Positions 37,412 to 47,071 of a stretch of 53,538 nt of DNA are shown here, piece after piece (the stretch's first letter is position 1; each line of letters opens with the position of its first letter). A program made the position numbers and the translations under genes. The stretch is from Paracoccaceae bacterium. Lineage in GTDB: Bacteria; Pseudomonadota; Alphaproteobacteria; Rhodobacterales; Rhodobacteraceae. The stretch is from NCBI GenBank assembly GCA_029862205.1, contig JAOTXT010000027.1:1-53538 (forward strand), given 5' to 3'. The notes below the pieces were generated by a model. The model saw nothing but the letters and a program-made list of their open reading frames with translations, searched no databases and had not been told where the DNA came from.

Positions 37412-38941
37412 TCAGTTGAAATTTCGCGCGACCGCGGCGGCGTGCATCAGCGCCTTCGATTTGTTCACGGTCTCCTGGAATTCCGATTCCGGATCGCTGT
37501 CGTAGACAATACCGCCGCCGGCCTGGACATAGAGCGTGCCGTCTTTCACGACGCCGGTCCTCAGCGCGATGCAGGTATCCATTTCGCCGGCGGCCGAGAA
37601 ATAGCCAACGGCGCCCGCATAGACGCCACGCTTCTCTTTCTCCAGCTCGTCGATGATCTCCATTGCGCGGATCTTCGGCGCGCCCGAAACCGTCCCGGCG
37701 GGCAACCCCGCGAGCAGCGCGGACAACGCGTCATGGTCGTCGCTTAGCTCGCCATCGACGTTCGAGACAATGTGCATGACATGGCTGTAGCGCTCGACCG
37801 TGAACTGCTCGTTCGGGTCCACGGTGCCGATCTTGGCCACCCGTCCCACATCGTTGCGGCCGAGATCCAGCAGCATCAGATGCTCGGCGCGCTCCTTGGG
37901 ATCGGCCAGCAGGTCTTCCTCCAAGGCGGTGTCCTCCGCCGGGGTTACGCCACGGGGCCGGGTGCCGGCGATCGGCCGGATCGTCACCTTGCCGTCGCGG
38001 ACGCGTACCATGATCTCCGGGCTGGCACCGACGATCTGGAACCCGCCCCCGGTTTCGGAGGCGCCGTCGGAAAGATTGAAGAAGAAGAGATAGGGGCTGG
38101 GATTGATCCGCCGCACTGCCCGGTAAAGCGCGAAGGGCTGCACGTCCAGGGGCAGGGCCCAGCGTTGTGAGGGAACCACCTGGAACACATCGCCCGCCCG
38201 CACATAGGCCTTGGCCCGCTCGACGATTTCGAGGAATTCCCCGTGCGTGGTGTTTGAGACCGGATCGATGCGGCGCGCGGCCGCCTCGGTGACTGCAGTG
38301 ACGGGCGTGCCGTGCGCCGGGGCCTGGTAGATTGCCTCCAAAGCCCGGGTAAGCCTGGCGGTTGCGGCCTCGTAGGCCTTTTCCGCCGGGACATCCGCGT
38401 CATGCCAGACCGGTGCCACCAGGGTGACCATGTCGCGCACATTGTCGACGATCGCGACCAGGGCCGGGCGCAGCATGATCGCGTCCGGCAGGCCCAACGG
38501 ATCGGGGTTTGGTTCCGGCAGGCGCTCGACCAGCCGGATCATGTCGTAGCCGAGATAGCCGAACAGCCCCGCCGCCATCGGTGGCAGCTCGTCCGGCAGG
38601 TCGATCCGGCTTTCGGCAATGAGCGCCCGCAGGCTCTCGAGGCTGGGCAAGGCGTCAGGCTCGAAGCGCTCCACATCCTCGGCCGCGCGGCGGTTGATCT
38701 CGGCGGCATGGCCGTGGCAGCGCCAGATCAGGTCCGGATCGTAGCCAATGACCGAATAGCGCCCGCGAATCTCGCCGCCAGTCACCGATTCCAGCAGGAA
38801 GCTATTCTGGCCGGCATCCGTCAGCTTCAGCATCAGCGAGACCGGTGTGTCCATGTCGGCCACCACCTGGGCCCAGACAGCCTGGTTCCGGCCTTCGGCA
38901 TAAGCGGTGGCAAAGGCCGGTTTCTCGGGGCTGATCCGCAT
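37412..38941 (-). CDS. trpE: Anthranilate synthase component I
   Basis: 509-residue chorismate-utilising enzyme making anthranilate with TrpG. The feedback-site motif LLES lies near residue 50 (NSFLLESVTGG). Catalytic segments in the C-terminal half include VVPSQRW, TRPRG, DLGRNDVGRVA and SGAPKIRAMEIIDELE. It begins 8 bases after the ppiD stop and is probably co-transcribed with it, not with trpG. No leader peptide or attenuator is visible at its start. Confidence 0.96.
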   Translation of the reverse strand: MRISPEKPAFATAYAEGRNQAVWAQVVADMDTPVSLMLKLTDAGQNSFLLESVTGGEIRGRYSVIGYDPDLIWRCHGHAAEINRRAAEDVERFEPDALPSLESLRALIAESRIDLPDELPPMAAGLFGYLGYDMIRLVERLPEPNPDPLGLPDAIMLRPALVAIVDNVRDMVTLVAPVWHDADVPAEKAYEAATARLTRALEAIYQAPAHGTPVTAVTEAAARRIDPVSNTTHGEFLEIVERAKAYVRAGDVFQVVPSQRWALPLDVQPFALYRAVRRINPSPYLFFFNLSDGASETGGGFQIVGASPEIMVRVRDGKVTIRPIAGTRPRGVTPAEDTALEEDLLADPKERAEHLMLLDLGRNDVGRVAKIGTVDPNEQFTVERYSHVMHIVSNVDGELSDDHDALSALLAGLPAGTVSGAPKIRAMEIIDELEKEKRGVYAGAVGYFSAAGEMDTCIALRTGVVKDGTLYVQAGGGIVYDSDPESEFQETVNKSKALMHAAAVARNFN

Positions 38942-38949
38942 CGCCCGGC

Positions 38950-40884
38950 CTACTGGCTGGGCGCATTCACGGCGCCGAGCAGCGAGAACACCTGGTCGAC
39001 CACTTCCGGATCGACGAAGGTCGTGTGCTTGCCCTCGATCGCACGGGCGAAATATTCGACCGTATCGCCGCGCAGCGACTGCTCGATGACCCGGTCAAGC
39101 TCGGCGCTCGATGCGGCCAACATCTCGGTCTCCATCGGCGTGATCGAGATGACTTGCGCGACCATCACGCCTTGGCCGTCATCCGTTGGCGCGAAGATGC
39201 CCTTGTCCTGCTCGGCCTCGAAGGCGCGCTCGACCAAGAGCGGCGGCAGGGCCGGGGGCGACGTCAGCCGGGTGAACGGTCCAAATGGCAGCACGGTCGT
39301 CCCCAGCGCCTCGCCGGACTTCCAGATCGAATTCTCGGGCCCCAGCCCCGCGGCGATATCGACCGCTTTTGCCTCCAGATCCGCCAGCCGCTGGGCATCC
39401 TGCCAAGCGGCGACGGCACGGTCGCGTACGGCATCCAGGGGCTGGAGCGCCCGCTCCTCGATCCGCTCGACCAGGATCATCAGGTAGCCACCGGCCGGGG
39501 TCTCGATCAGGTCGCGTTCCTCGGCATCGAGCGCCTCGAACGTCTCTCCAATGAAGACCGGGTTCGCGACGATGCCCTCGGCATCCGTGCCGCCGGTCAG
39601 CGTCGCATTCCGCGCGAGCCCCTCGAAGGTGCCGTGGATCACCGCCGCGCCGCCTTCCTCGCCGTGCATCCGCTGGGCGATTTCGGGCATCGACAGCCCC
39701 TCGCTGCGCAGGTCGTCGATCATGTTGGCAAGTTCCGGCGCGACGCCGCGCACGGCCTCGGCCGCCATGCGCTCAGCGATCTGGTCGCGTACGTCCTCGA
39801 AGGGCGCGGTACCGCCCGGCTGAATTTCTTTGATCCGGAAAATCCCGTAGCCCGCCGGCAGCTTGACCGGGCCGACGATGCCGGGCTCGGCCTCGGCGAA
39901 GATCAAGTCCGCGGCCACCCCGGGCAAGTCATCGCGGCCGATCCGGCCGAGCGCCAGGGCATCCGCGTCGAGCCCGAATTCCTGGCCGAGCTCCTCGAAG
40001 GTCAAGGTGCCGCCGACCAGCCGCCCAACCGCCGCTTCTGCCTCGACCTGATCCGGGATCGCGATCTGGTCGACGGTGCGGGTCTCCTCGACGGTATAGG
40101 CCGCGATGTCAGCCTCGTAGGCGGCTCTCAGCGCCTCTTCATCCGGGGTCAGCGCCTCGGCCAACATCTCGGCATCGACATGAATGAACTGGCCAAAGCG
40201 CCGCTCGGGCTCGGTGAAAAGCGGCTCGTTCCCGTCGTAGAATTCACCCAGCGCGCCGGCATCCGGCTCACCTGGATCGTCGGCCATCTCCAACGTCATC
40301 GTCAGCGCTGTCAGGACCCGGCGCTCGCCCTGATAGGCGGCGATCCGGGCGCTGGCACCGGGGGGCGCCGCGATACCGGCCTCGGCGGTCTCGGTCAACA
40401 CCTGCTGGGTCAGGAGGGTCCGGGTCAATTCCTCGAATTCAGCCGGGGTCAAGTTCTGCTGCGCCAGGAACAACTGATAGGCTTGGTTCGAGAACTGTCC
40501 GCCCGGTCCCTGGAACACGTCATTGGCCCTCACCGCGTCGGCCACCGCCTCGTCCGGGGCCGAGATTCCGAGGCCGTTCAGCTCTTCCGTGAAGGCGGCA
40601 TCGCGCACCAGGCCCGCCATGATCCGCTGATCGATGCCGGCGCCGCGCATGGCGTCGTAAGAAACGAATTCGCGCGCCTGGCGGGTCAGCCGGGATTGCT
40701 CGCGCGCCAGCGCATCGGCGAAGCGTTGGGCGGGCACTTCGGTGTCGCCCACCTGCGCGACCCGGTCGTTCAGGCGGAACGAAAAGATGTCGCCAATGCC
40801 CCAGATCGCGAAGCTGATCACCAGGACCGCGATAAAGATCCGGGCGGGCAGCGTCTTCACACTCTTGCGCAGGGCGTCCAGCAT
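38950..40884 (-). CDS. PpiD/SurA-type membrane-anchored peptidyl-prolyl isomerase
   Basis: 644-residue periplasmic folding factor. One N-terminal membrane anchor (residues about 16-36, IFIAVLVISFAIWGIGDIF) is followed by a SurA_N-like helical domain and a central parvulin (PpiC) domain near residues 240-370 with FEELGQEFG. A C-terminal domain follows, as in PpiD. It helps newly exported proteins leave the Sec translocon. It is the first gene of a likely ppiD-trpE transcription unit, a pairing seen in related genomes. Confidence 0.88.
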   Translation of the reverse strand: MLDALRKSVKTLPARIFIAVLVISFAIWGIGDIFSFRLNDRVAQVGDTEVPAQRFADALAREQSRLTRQAREFVSYDAMRGAGIDQRIMAGLVRDAAFTEELNGLGISAPDEAVADAVRANDVFQGPGGQFSNQAYQLFLAQQNLTPAEFEELTRTLLTQQVLTETAEAGIAAPPGASARIAAYQGERRVLTALTMTLEMADDPGEPDAGALGEFYDGNEPLFTEPERRFGQFIHVDAEMLAEALTPDEEALRAAYEADIAAYTVEETRTVDQIAIPDQVEAEAAVGRLVGGTLTFEELGQEFGLDADALALGRIGRDDLPGVAADLIFAEAEPGIVGPVKLPAGYGIFRIKEIQPGGTAPFEDVRDQIAERMAAEAVRGVAPELANMIDDLRSEGLSMPEIAQRMHGEEGGAAVIHGTFEGLARNATLTGGTDAEGIVANPVFIGETFEALDAEERDLIETPAGGYLMILVERIEERALQPLDAVRDRAVAAWQDAQRLADLEAKAVDIAAGLGPENSIWKSGEALGTTVLPFGPFTRLTSPPALPPLLVERAFEAEQDKGIFAPTDDGQGVMVAQVISITPMETEMLAASSAELDRVIEQSLRGDTVEYFARAIEGKHTTFVDPEVVDQVFSLLGAVNAPSQ

Positions 40885-40954
40885 GTCGTTCTCGTCCTCG
40901 GAAGCGATTGCCCGCGCTTCTTAATTCGCGCGCCCCGGGCGCACAAGCCACAAG

Positions 40955-42148
40955 TCAGGGAGCGAAAGCCGCCAGCCGTCGCCCCATCTCGGCGATCCCG
41001 TCCGCATCCGCGTTGGCAAAAGCAATCCGCAAGCTGCGCTCGCCGCCCCAATCCCGGCCTTGCGTCGAAGGCGGGGCGAACATGGTGCCTGGTAGGACCA
41101 ATAGCGATTGCTCGAAAACCAGGCGGCGGGCCAGTTCGTTCGAGGGCAGGTTGAAGGGCGGTTCCACAAACGCGAAATAGGCGCCCGCGCCACGCAATCG
41201 CCAATCGGGCAGCCGCTCGGCGAATATGCGGGTCACGGCCGCGCGCCGGGCCAGGATCTCGCGCCGCTCGTCCGCCACCCAATCGCTGAGGTGTTGCAGG
41301 CCCCAAAACGCACCGATCTGCCCCAGCCTTGCCGGGCAGATGGTCACGGTGTCCAGGAACTTCTCGGCCTGGGCGAGCCGGGGGGCGCCCGTCACCATGG
41401 CGCCGACCCGGTGGCCGGTCAGGTGGAAGACCTTCGAGAAACTGTAGAGGTGGATGAACCCCTCTTGCCAATCGGACTGGCCGAACAGGCGATGTGGCGG
41501 CCCCTCGGCGCTGTGGAAATCGCGATAGGTCTCGTCGACGATCAGGCAGAGACCATGCTCGCGGGCCAGCCCATAGAATGCGTCGACCAATTCGGGCGGA
41601 TACTCGGCGCCGCTGGGATTGTTCGGGGTCACCAGCGCGATTGCCTTGACATTCGGCGTGATCGCTTCGCGGGCGGCGTCGAGATCGGGCAGCATGTCCG
41701 GCCCGCAGGGCACCGGCACCGCTTCAAGCCCGTTCATGTCGAGCCACATTTTGTGATTGAAATACCAGGGCACCGGCAGCATCACCGCGTCACCCGGTTG
41801 GCAAAGCGTTATCACCGCGGTGCAGAAGGCCTGGTTGCAGCCGGCGGTCACCGAAACTTCCGCGCCGTCGATCGACGCCCCATAGATCGCCGACCAGCGC
41901 CCGGCGATTTCGTCCCTCAGCGCGGTGTCGCCCAGCACCGGCCCATATAGATGCGCACTCGGATCGCTGAGGGCCGCTTCCGCCATCGCCTCGATCAGGG
42001 CGCGTGGCGGCGGGTCCACGGGCGCCGCCTGGCTGAGGTTCAGAAGTGGCCGGCCTTCCGGGAACTCCGCCTCGCGCACCCAGCTCAGCGCCTCCATGAT
42101 CGGCGGGTCCAGGACGTTCGCAAGGTTGGGGTTGGCAGGGACTTGCAT
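40955..42148 (-). CDS. Class I/II PLP-dependent aminotransferase
   Basis: 397-residue fold-type I aminotransferase. The Schiff-base lysine is in YSFSKVFHLTGHRVG; other PLP contacts are TAGCNQAFC, TPNNPSGAEYPPE and VDETYRDF. The specificity is not assignable; aromatic or aspartate transaminases are the nearest broad groups. It is upstream of ppiD on the same strand with a 70-base gap. It diverges from the ABC-F gene with about 107 bases between the starts. Confidence 0.85.
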   Translation of the reverse strand: MQVPANPNLANVLDPPIMEALSWVREAEFPEGRPLLNLSQAAPVDPPPRALIEAMAEAALSDPSAHLYGPVLGDTALRDEIAGRWSAIYGASIDGAEVSVTAGCNQAFCTAVITLCQPGDAVMLPVPWYFNHKMWLDMNGLEAVPVPCGPDMLPDLDAAREAITPNVKAIALVTPNNPSGAEYPPELVDAFYGLAREHGLCLIVDETYRDFHSAEGPPHRLFGQSDWQEGFIHLYSFSKVFHLTGHRVGAMVTGAPRLAQAEKFLDTVTICPARLGQIGAFWGLQHLSDWVADERREILARRAAVTRIFAERLPDWRLRGAGAYFAFVEPPFNLPSNELARRLVFEQSLLVLPGTMFAPPSTQGRDWGGERSLRIAFANADADGIAEMGRRLAAFAP

Positions 42149-42255
42149 CGCGGGCTCCGGTTTTTGCGGAGACTAGGAGATTGCAGCGGTCGTGGAAATC
42201 CCCGGTCACTTGCCAGTCCCTTGACTGAGGGCGCCGCTTCCGCTTGAAGCCCGCC

Positions 42256-44076
42256 ATGGCGCCGCCGCTTCTTACACTGACGGATATCTCGCTCGGCTTC
42301 GGGGGAAGACCGCTGTTCGACGGGGTGGATCTGATGATCCATCCGGGAGAACGGCTTTGCGTTGTGGGGCGGAACGGGTCTGGCAAGTCCACGCTGTTGA
42401 AAATCGCCGCCGGGCTTGTCGAGCCCGACCGGGGCGAGCGTTTTGTCCGGCCGAAGACGCAAATTGCTTATCTGCCGCAGGAGCCTGATCTGTCGGAATA
42501 TTCGACTTTGTCAGACTACGCCGCCGCGGGGCTGGGAGAGGGCGAGGTTTGGCGAGCCGACGCGGCGCTTGCCGGATTGCAGGTGGATGGCGCATCCCAG
42601 CCGGCCACCGCATCCGGGGGCGAGCGTCGCCGCGCCGCGCTGGCGCGCTTGATCGCGGCCGAGCCCGATCTGATGCTGCTGGACGAGCCGACCAACCATC
42701 TGGACATCGCGGCGATCGAATGGCTCGAGGACTACCTGGCCCAGACCAAGGCCGCCGTTGCCATGATCAGCCACGACCGCGCGATCCTGACCCGGCTGAC
42801 CCGCGCGACCATCTGGATCGACCGGGGCGAGGTCCGCCGCAGCCCCCATGGATTCGCGCAGTTCGAGGCCTGGCGCGACGAGGTGCATGCCAAGGAGGAT
42901 GCGGCGCGTCACAAGCTCGACCGGCTGATCGCCAGCGAGCGGCACTGGGCCGCCGAGGGGATTTCAGCCCGGCGCACCCGGAACCAGGGGCGGCTGCGGC
43001 GCTTGTCGGCACTCCGCGCCGAGCGCCGTGCGCAGATCGCGCGCGCGGGCACCGCCGCGATGGCTCTCGAGACCGGCGCGAAATCCGGCAAGCTGGTGAT
43101 CGAGGCCAAGGGCATCGCCAAAGGCTACACGGCCAAGCCGCTGTTCCGTGATTTCTCGATCCGCATCGCCCGGGGTGAGTGCGTGGCGCTCGTCGGCCCG
43201 AACGGCGTCGGAAAAACCACGCTTCTGAAGGTGCTGACCGGCGAGGTCGTGCCTGATCAGGGCACGGTCCGCCTTGGCGCCAATATCGAAATGGCGGTCT
43301 TCGATCAGAACCGCGCCGCCCTGGATCCCGCCACCAGCCTTTGGTCGACGCTCACGGGAGATGCCGAATTGGGCGTAAAGGGCAACGGCGACCAGGTGAT
43401 GGTGCGCGGGCGCCCGCGCCATGTGGTCGCCTATCTCAAGGAATTCCTGTTTGACGAGCGCCAAGCGCGCGGCCCGGTCTCGGCGCTGTCAGGGGGTGAA
43501 CGGGCGCGGCTGCTGCTGGCCCGGATCATGGCGCGCCGCGCGAACCTGCTGGTGCTCGACGAGCCGACCAACGATCTGGATGTGGAGACCCTCGACCTGT
43601 TGCAGGAACTCATTGGCGACTTCGAGGGCACGGTCCTGCTGGTCAGCCATGACCGTGATTTCCTCGACCGCGTGGCGACAACGACGATCGCCATGGAAGG
43701 CGACGGGCGCGCCACGGTCTATGCTGGCGGCTGGTCCGATTACCGTTCTCAATGCGGTGAGGTCGCCGCACCCCAGGCGCGAAAGGGGTCAAATGCCAGC
43801 GCCCGCGCGCGCGTGGAAGAGCCCGCCAAGCCCGCCAAGCCGGCCGCGGCCGGGCTCAGCTTCACTCAGCGGAAGCGCCTGGACGATTTGCCGGCGAAGA
43901 TCGAACGGCTCGAGGCCGAGATCGCGCGCCTGGAGGCGTTCCTCGGCGATCCCGACCTCTATTCCCGCGCGCCGGAGAAGTTCACCAAGGCCAGCGAAGG
44001 CCTGGCCGAACGCCAGGCGCAACTGGCCGCCGCCGAGGAGGAATGGCTGGAACTGGAAAGCCTGCGCGGGGCCTAG
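42256..44076 (+). CDS. uup: ABC-F family ATPase, Uup type
   Basis: 606-residue soluble protein with two ATPase cassettes and no membrane domain. The first has Walker A GRNGSGKST, signature SGGERRRAAL and Walker B LMLLDEPTNHLD; the second has GPNGVGKTT, LSGGERARLLL and LLVLDEPTNDLD. A linker separates the cassettes and a C-terminal coiled coil (about 545-605, IERLEAEIARLEAFLGDP) marks the Uup branch, which acts on ribosomes or branched DNA. The ATG at 42256 is preferred over a TTG four codons upstream. Confidence 0.88.
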   Translation: MAPPLLTLTDISLGFGGRPLFDGVDLMIHPGERLCVVGRNGSGKSTLLKIAAGLVEPDRGERFVRPKTQIAYLPQEPDLSEYSTLSDYAAAGLGEGEVWRADAALAGLQVDGASQPATASGGERRRAALARLIAAEPDLMLLDEPTNHLDIAAIEWLEDYLAQTKAAVAMISHDRAILTRLTRATIWIDRGEVRRSPHGFAQFEAWRDEVHAKEDAARHKLDRLIASERHWAAEGISARRTRNQGRLRRLSALRAERRAQIARAGTAAMALETGAKSGKLVIEAKGIAKGYTAKPLFRDFSIRIARGECVALVGPNGVGKTTLLKVLTGEVVPDQGTVRLGANIEMAVFDQNRAALDPATSLWSTLTGDAELGVKGNGDQVMVRGRPRHVVAYLKEFLFDERQARGPVSALSGGERARLLLARIMARRANLLVLDEPTNDLDVETLDLLQELIGDFEGTVLLVSHDRDFLDRVATTTIAMEGDGRATVYAGGWSDYRSQCGEVAAPQARKGSNASARARVEEPAKPAKPAAAGLSFTQRKRLDDLPAKIERLEAEIARLEAFLGDPDLYSRAPEKFTKASEGLAERQAQLAAAEEEWLELESLRGA

Positions 44077-44120
44077 GCTGAAATCCACGATTTCCGGTCC
44101 ACGTCATGCCCAGCCTCGAT

Positions 44121-44135
44121 CCCGGCAATGCCGGG
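44121..44135. repeat. Short GC palindrome between convergent genes
   Basis: CCCGGC-AAT-GCCGGG is a perfect 6-bp stem in the 91-base space between the convergent uup-like and lipoprotein genes. There is no adjacent T tract, so a factor-independent terminator is not supported strongly. It resembles the palindromes at 6718-6784. Confidence 0.5.
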
Positions 44136-44167
44136 GTGCGGAGTGAATCGGGGCAGGCAAAACTTTC

Positions 44168-44689
44168 TTAGCTCGAATCCGGCGGAAACATGATCCCGAA
44201 CAGTTCCTGCATTCTCAGGTAGTAGGCCAGCCAGTCGCGCTCAGCGACGTCGTCGGCGTCAAAAGTCGCGTGCACCAGCCAGATATCTCCCTTGCAGAAC
44301 GTGACGCTAACGACGAAGCCGTCCCCACCCTGGCCGGTCTCCAACGGTTCGTTGGCCTGGCAGTTTGCAGTCGCGTCAATGGGTCCGACGGGGTTGAAGT
44401 GCAGCACCAGTCGTTCGCCACGGTCGATCAGGATCTGGCCGGGCGAGATTTCACGGAAACGCAGGTCGCGCGCGGCGCCCTCTGGCATGCGCAGCGTCGC
44501 CACGGTTTCCTCGGGCGTCGCCGAGGGCCAGGGAAGGCCGTGACGCTCGACCAAGAGCCCACCGGCATCCTGGTACTGCATTAGGAATTCCGGCGTGATC
44601 CATTGGCGGCGCTGGACGCCCTGAAATTCCTCGCAGGCGGTTAGGGCCGTGACCAGGGCCATGGTGGCGATCAGAATAGATCGGGGCAT
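44168..44689 (-). CDS. Predicted lipoprotein, function unknown
   Basis: 173-residue protein with a lipoprotein signal: MPRSILIATMALVTALTAC, lipid-modified Cys19. The mature part has two further cysteines (CQANE and TFCKGD), possibly a disulfide, and a FREISPGQILIDRGERLVL segment. I do not recognise the family. It is 3 bases downstream of the EamA transporter gene on the same strand, so they are almost surely one transcript, but no functional link is evident. Confidence 0.65.
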   Translation of the reverse strand: MPRSILIATMALVTALTACEEFQGVQRRQWITPEFLMQYQDAGGLLVERHGLPWPSATPEETVATLRMPEGAARDLRFREISPGQILIDRGERLVLHFNPVGPIDATANCQANEPLETGQGGDGFVVSVTFCKGDIWLVHATFDADDVAERDWLAYYLRMQELFGIMFPPDSS

Positions 44690-44692
44690 GGT

Positions 44693-45613
44693 TTATCCCC
44701 TGGCATCTCCCCGTGCGACCGATCTCGCGGCGCGCGCGAGCTGGCGTTCGCGATGGAACACGTAGACTCCGGCGCCTACGATGATCGCTGTCCCAATCCA
44801 GGTCAACCGGTCCGGGAAATCACCGAATGCGAACCAGCCAATCATCACCGCTGAGATAATCTCGAGATACTGCAGCGGCGCCAGCACGCCGGCCTCGGCC
44901 CGGGCCAGCGCATGGGCGATCATCTGGTGGCTGATCGCGGCCAAAAGCCCGATCGTGACGACCAGGCCGAGATCGTCGCCCGAGGGCCAGGTCAGAGCCA
45001 ATGCGGGCACCGCCAGCCGGTCGCCGAGCGCGACCGCCACGGTCAGGCCGAGCGCCGCGAAGACGCCGATCCAGAATTGCAGCGCGATCCGTTCGCCGCG
45101 CTGGGTCATCACCCGGGTAATCAGCATGTAACTGGCGAAGCAGAAGGCGGTTATCAGCGGATAGATGGCCGCCGGGCCGAAAGCCTCCCAATTCGGCCGG
45201 ATCACGATCAGCGCGCCGGCCAGCCCGCCCAAGACGGCCAGCAGACGGCGCCAGCCAAGCCCCTCGCCAAGGATATAGGCGGACATCAGTGTCAGGATCA
45301 GCGGCTCGACGAAGAATATCGCCAGGGCGTTGGCGATGGGCATGTATTTGAGCGCCTCGATGATCGCGAGCAGCGCGATGCCCAGCAGCATACCGGCCAG
45401 CAGATGGGCAAGGGCAGGTCGGCACCATTGTCTTGTCAGCAGGACGAAGGGCAGCAGGATCACCGACTGGGCGGCGAACCGTCCGGCAGCGATCGCGCCC
45501 GCCGACATTGTGTCGGTCAGAAGCTTCGCGAACATGTCCATGAACGGCGCGACGACCATCGCCGCTGCCATGATCGCGATGCCTGCCTGCGGCGTGTTGG
45601 GTATGGGTTTCAT
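44693..45613 (-). CDS. EamA/DMT-family transporter
   Basis: 306-residue inner-membrane protein of the drug/metabolite transporter superfamily with about ten helices in two EamA repeats. The first repeat ends near YILGEGLGWRRLLAVLGGLAG and the second near QYLEIISAVMIGWFAFGD, the usual glycine-rich family landmarks. Substrate unknown; relatives export amino acids or metabolites. The start at 45613 follows GGAGGGGG. The lipoprotein gene follows 3 bases later. Confidence 0.85.
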   Translation of the reverse strand: MKPIPNTPQAGIAIMAAAMVVAPFMDMFAKLLTDTMSAGAIAAGRFAAQSVILLPFVLLTRQWCRPALAHLLAGMLLGIALLAIIEALKYMPIANALAIFFVEPLILTLMSAYILGEGLGWRRLLAVLGGLAGALIVIRPNWEAFGPAAIYPLITAFCFASYMLITRVMTQRGERIALQFWIGVFAALGLTVAVALGDRLAVPALALTWPSGDDLGLVVTIGLLAAISHQMIAHALARAEAGVLAPLQYLEIISAVMIGWFAFGDFPDRLTWIGTAIIVGAGVYVFHRERQLARAARSVARGDARG

Positions 45614-45989
45614 GCGGCCCCCTCCGGGACCCATGTTTCACGGAGCGCCTGGTTTTTGAAGCAGGAAAGTGGGTGGCGCGGTGCGATGACCGACCATAGC
45701 GACCAGCAGGGCGGCTCGGACCTCGTCGCCGCGACAGAATGTCCAAGCGGATGAATTCCTTTGAATTCGCGGGACGCAGGCGCCGCTGCGCTCCGGCGAT
45801 GCTTTTGTCGCGGGAAGAATGACCGGTGAGCCCATCGTTTCGAGCGGACGGGAATTGGCCGATCGCGTTGCCTTCGTTCACAACGAAGACGAACAGTCCA
45901 AGCTCTCGGCCGGTCGAGACCTGGACGAGTACCGAAAGTCGATTTGAAACTGGATCGTCACAATGAAAAATATGTCACGGAGAACATGA
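45614..45989. other. Intergenic region without a recognisable gene
   Basis: 376 bases between the divergent EamA transporter and outer-membrane protein genes. I find no convincing coding sequence on either strand. It contains a perfect inverted repeat TTCGTT-CAC-AACGAA (45873-45887), which could be an operator, and A/T-rich sequence (TTTGAAAC, then AATGAAAAATATG) just before the outer-membrane protein start that may hold its promoter. A clean -35/-10 pair was not found. Confidence 0.5.
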
Positions 45990-47066
45990 ATGAAGCTTGT
46001 CGATAGATTTGCAGCGACGACGGCGCTCGGTCTCTTCGTTCTCGCTGCGACCGAACTTGCGGGCGTCTCGCCTGCAGCGGCCCAATCCATGCCGCAACAG
46101 GGGATGGAGAACATGGACGGGATGGGTGGAACGGGCGGCATGATGCGCCCTGACGCCGCCGCGCCGACGGGTATCGTCGGCGGCATGAACCCCAGGAAGG
46201 GGCGGCTGATGCCCTCGATCACCTACATGCATATGAGCATGGAGGGGAACCGGGACGGGACCGATGGCGTAAGCACCTCGCAGGTGCTGGCGCAGTTCCC
46301 GGTCGCGCCTCTCAGCATGGATGTGGACATGCTCATGGCGGGCCTGATGTACGGCGTCACCGACGACATCTCGGTCATGGCCATGGTGCCATATGTCTGG
46401 AAATCCATGGACCATGTCACTGGGATGGGCGCGAGGTTCACGACCAAATCGCAAGGGATCGGCGATGCGCGCGTGATCGCGGGCTACGACATCTACAAAG
46501 GCGGCGGCCATAGCTTGGAAATCTCGGCCGGTTTGAGCCTGCCGACCGGATCGACCGACGAACGCGACGATACGCCGGCCGGGCCCAACCAGGTGCTGCC
46601 CTATCCGATGCAGATCGGGTCTGGCACTTTCGATCTGCTGCCCGGCATCACCTATATGGGCCAAGGCGGCGACTGGTCCTGGGGCGGGCAGGCAGGTGCG
46701 ACCCTGCGGCTGGGCGAGAATGACGACGACTATGCCTTCGGTAACGTTTACGGCGCCTCGATCTGGGGCGCGCGGCGCTGGACCGACTGGGTCAGCTCGT
46801 CGGTTCGGCTTTCGGGTGAAGTCACCGAGGACATCGATGGTGCGGATCCGAGACTCAATCCGCTGGTTGTCCCCACGGCGGACCCCGACCTGCGCGGCGG
46901 CAAAGTACTGAGCCTGGGTCTGGGATTGAATTTCCTGGTCCCGAGGGGACCTGCAATGGGAACCCGTCTCTCGGTCGAGGGCGTGGTCCCGCTCGTTCAG
47001 AACCTGGACGGCCCGCAGGTCGAGCGTGACTACATGGTGTTGATGAGTCTCAGAAAGGCGTTTTGA
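45990..47066 (+). CDS. Met-rich outer-membrane channel-like protein (MetA-type phenol degradation family)
   Basis: 358-residue secreted protein. A signal peptide ends near AAAQS; the next ~40 residues are Met- and Gly-rich (MENMDGMGGTGGMM), then a beta-rich domain ending in Phe (MSLRKAF), as expected for an outer-membrane barrel. Segments such as GIGDARVIAGYDIYKGGGH and SLPTGSTDERD fit the transporter/phenol MetA family. Met-rich tails in related proteins often go with copper handling, which is inference here. A CGGAGAAC site precedes the ATG. It stands alone. Confidence 0.7.
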   Translation: MKLVDRFAATTALGLFVLAATELAGVSPAAAQSMPQQGMENMDGMGGTGGMMRPDAAAPTGIVGGMNPRKGRLMPSITYMHMSMEGNRDGTDGVSTSQVLAQFPVAPLSMDVDMLMAGLMYGVTDDISVMAMVPYVWKSMDHVTGMGARFTTKSQGIGDARVIAGYDIYKGGGHSLEISAGLSLPTGSTDERDDTPAGPNQVLPYPMQIGSGTFDLLPGITYMGQGGDWSWGGQAGATLRLGENDDDYAFGNVYGASIWGARRWTDWVSSSVRLSGEVTEDIDGADPRLNPLVVPTADPDLRGGKVLSLGLGLNFLVPRGPAMGTRLSVEGVVPLVQNLDGPQVERDYMVLMSLRKAF

Positions 47067-47071
47067 GGCGA

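Noticed and set aside
37390-38960. Search for a tryptophan attenuator or leader at trpE
   Set aside because: trpE begins 8 bases after the ppiD stop and no Trp-rich short frame or terminator is visible there.
39025-41154. 709-codon open frame on the plus strand opposite ppiD
   Set aside because: It is antisense to a complete, motif-bearing ppiD gene; its translation is rich in Arg, Gly, Asp and His without domains, as expected from the high-GC opposite strand.
45638-45835. 65-codon minus-strand frame in the gap before the Met-rich outer-membrane protein
   Set aside because: No ribosome-binding site, no family resemblance and atypical composition; treated as non-coding.
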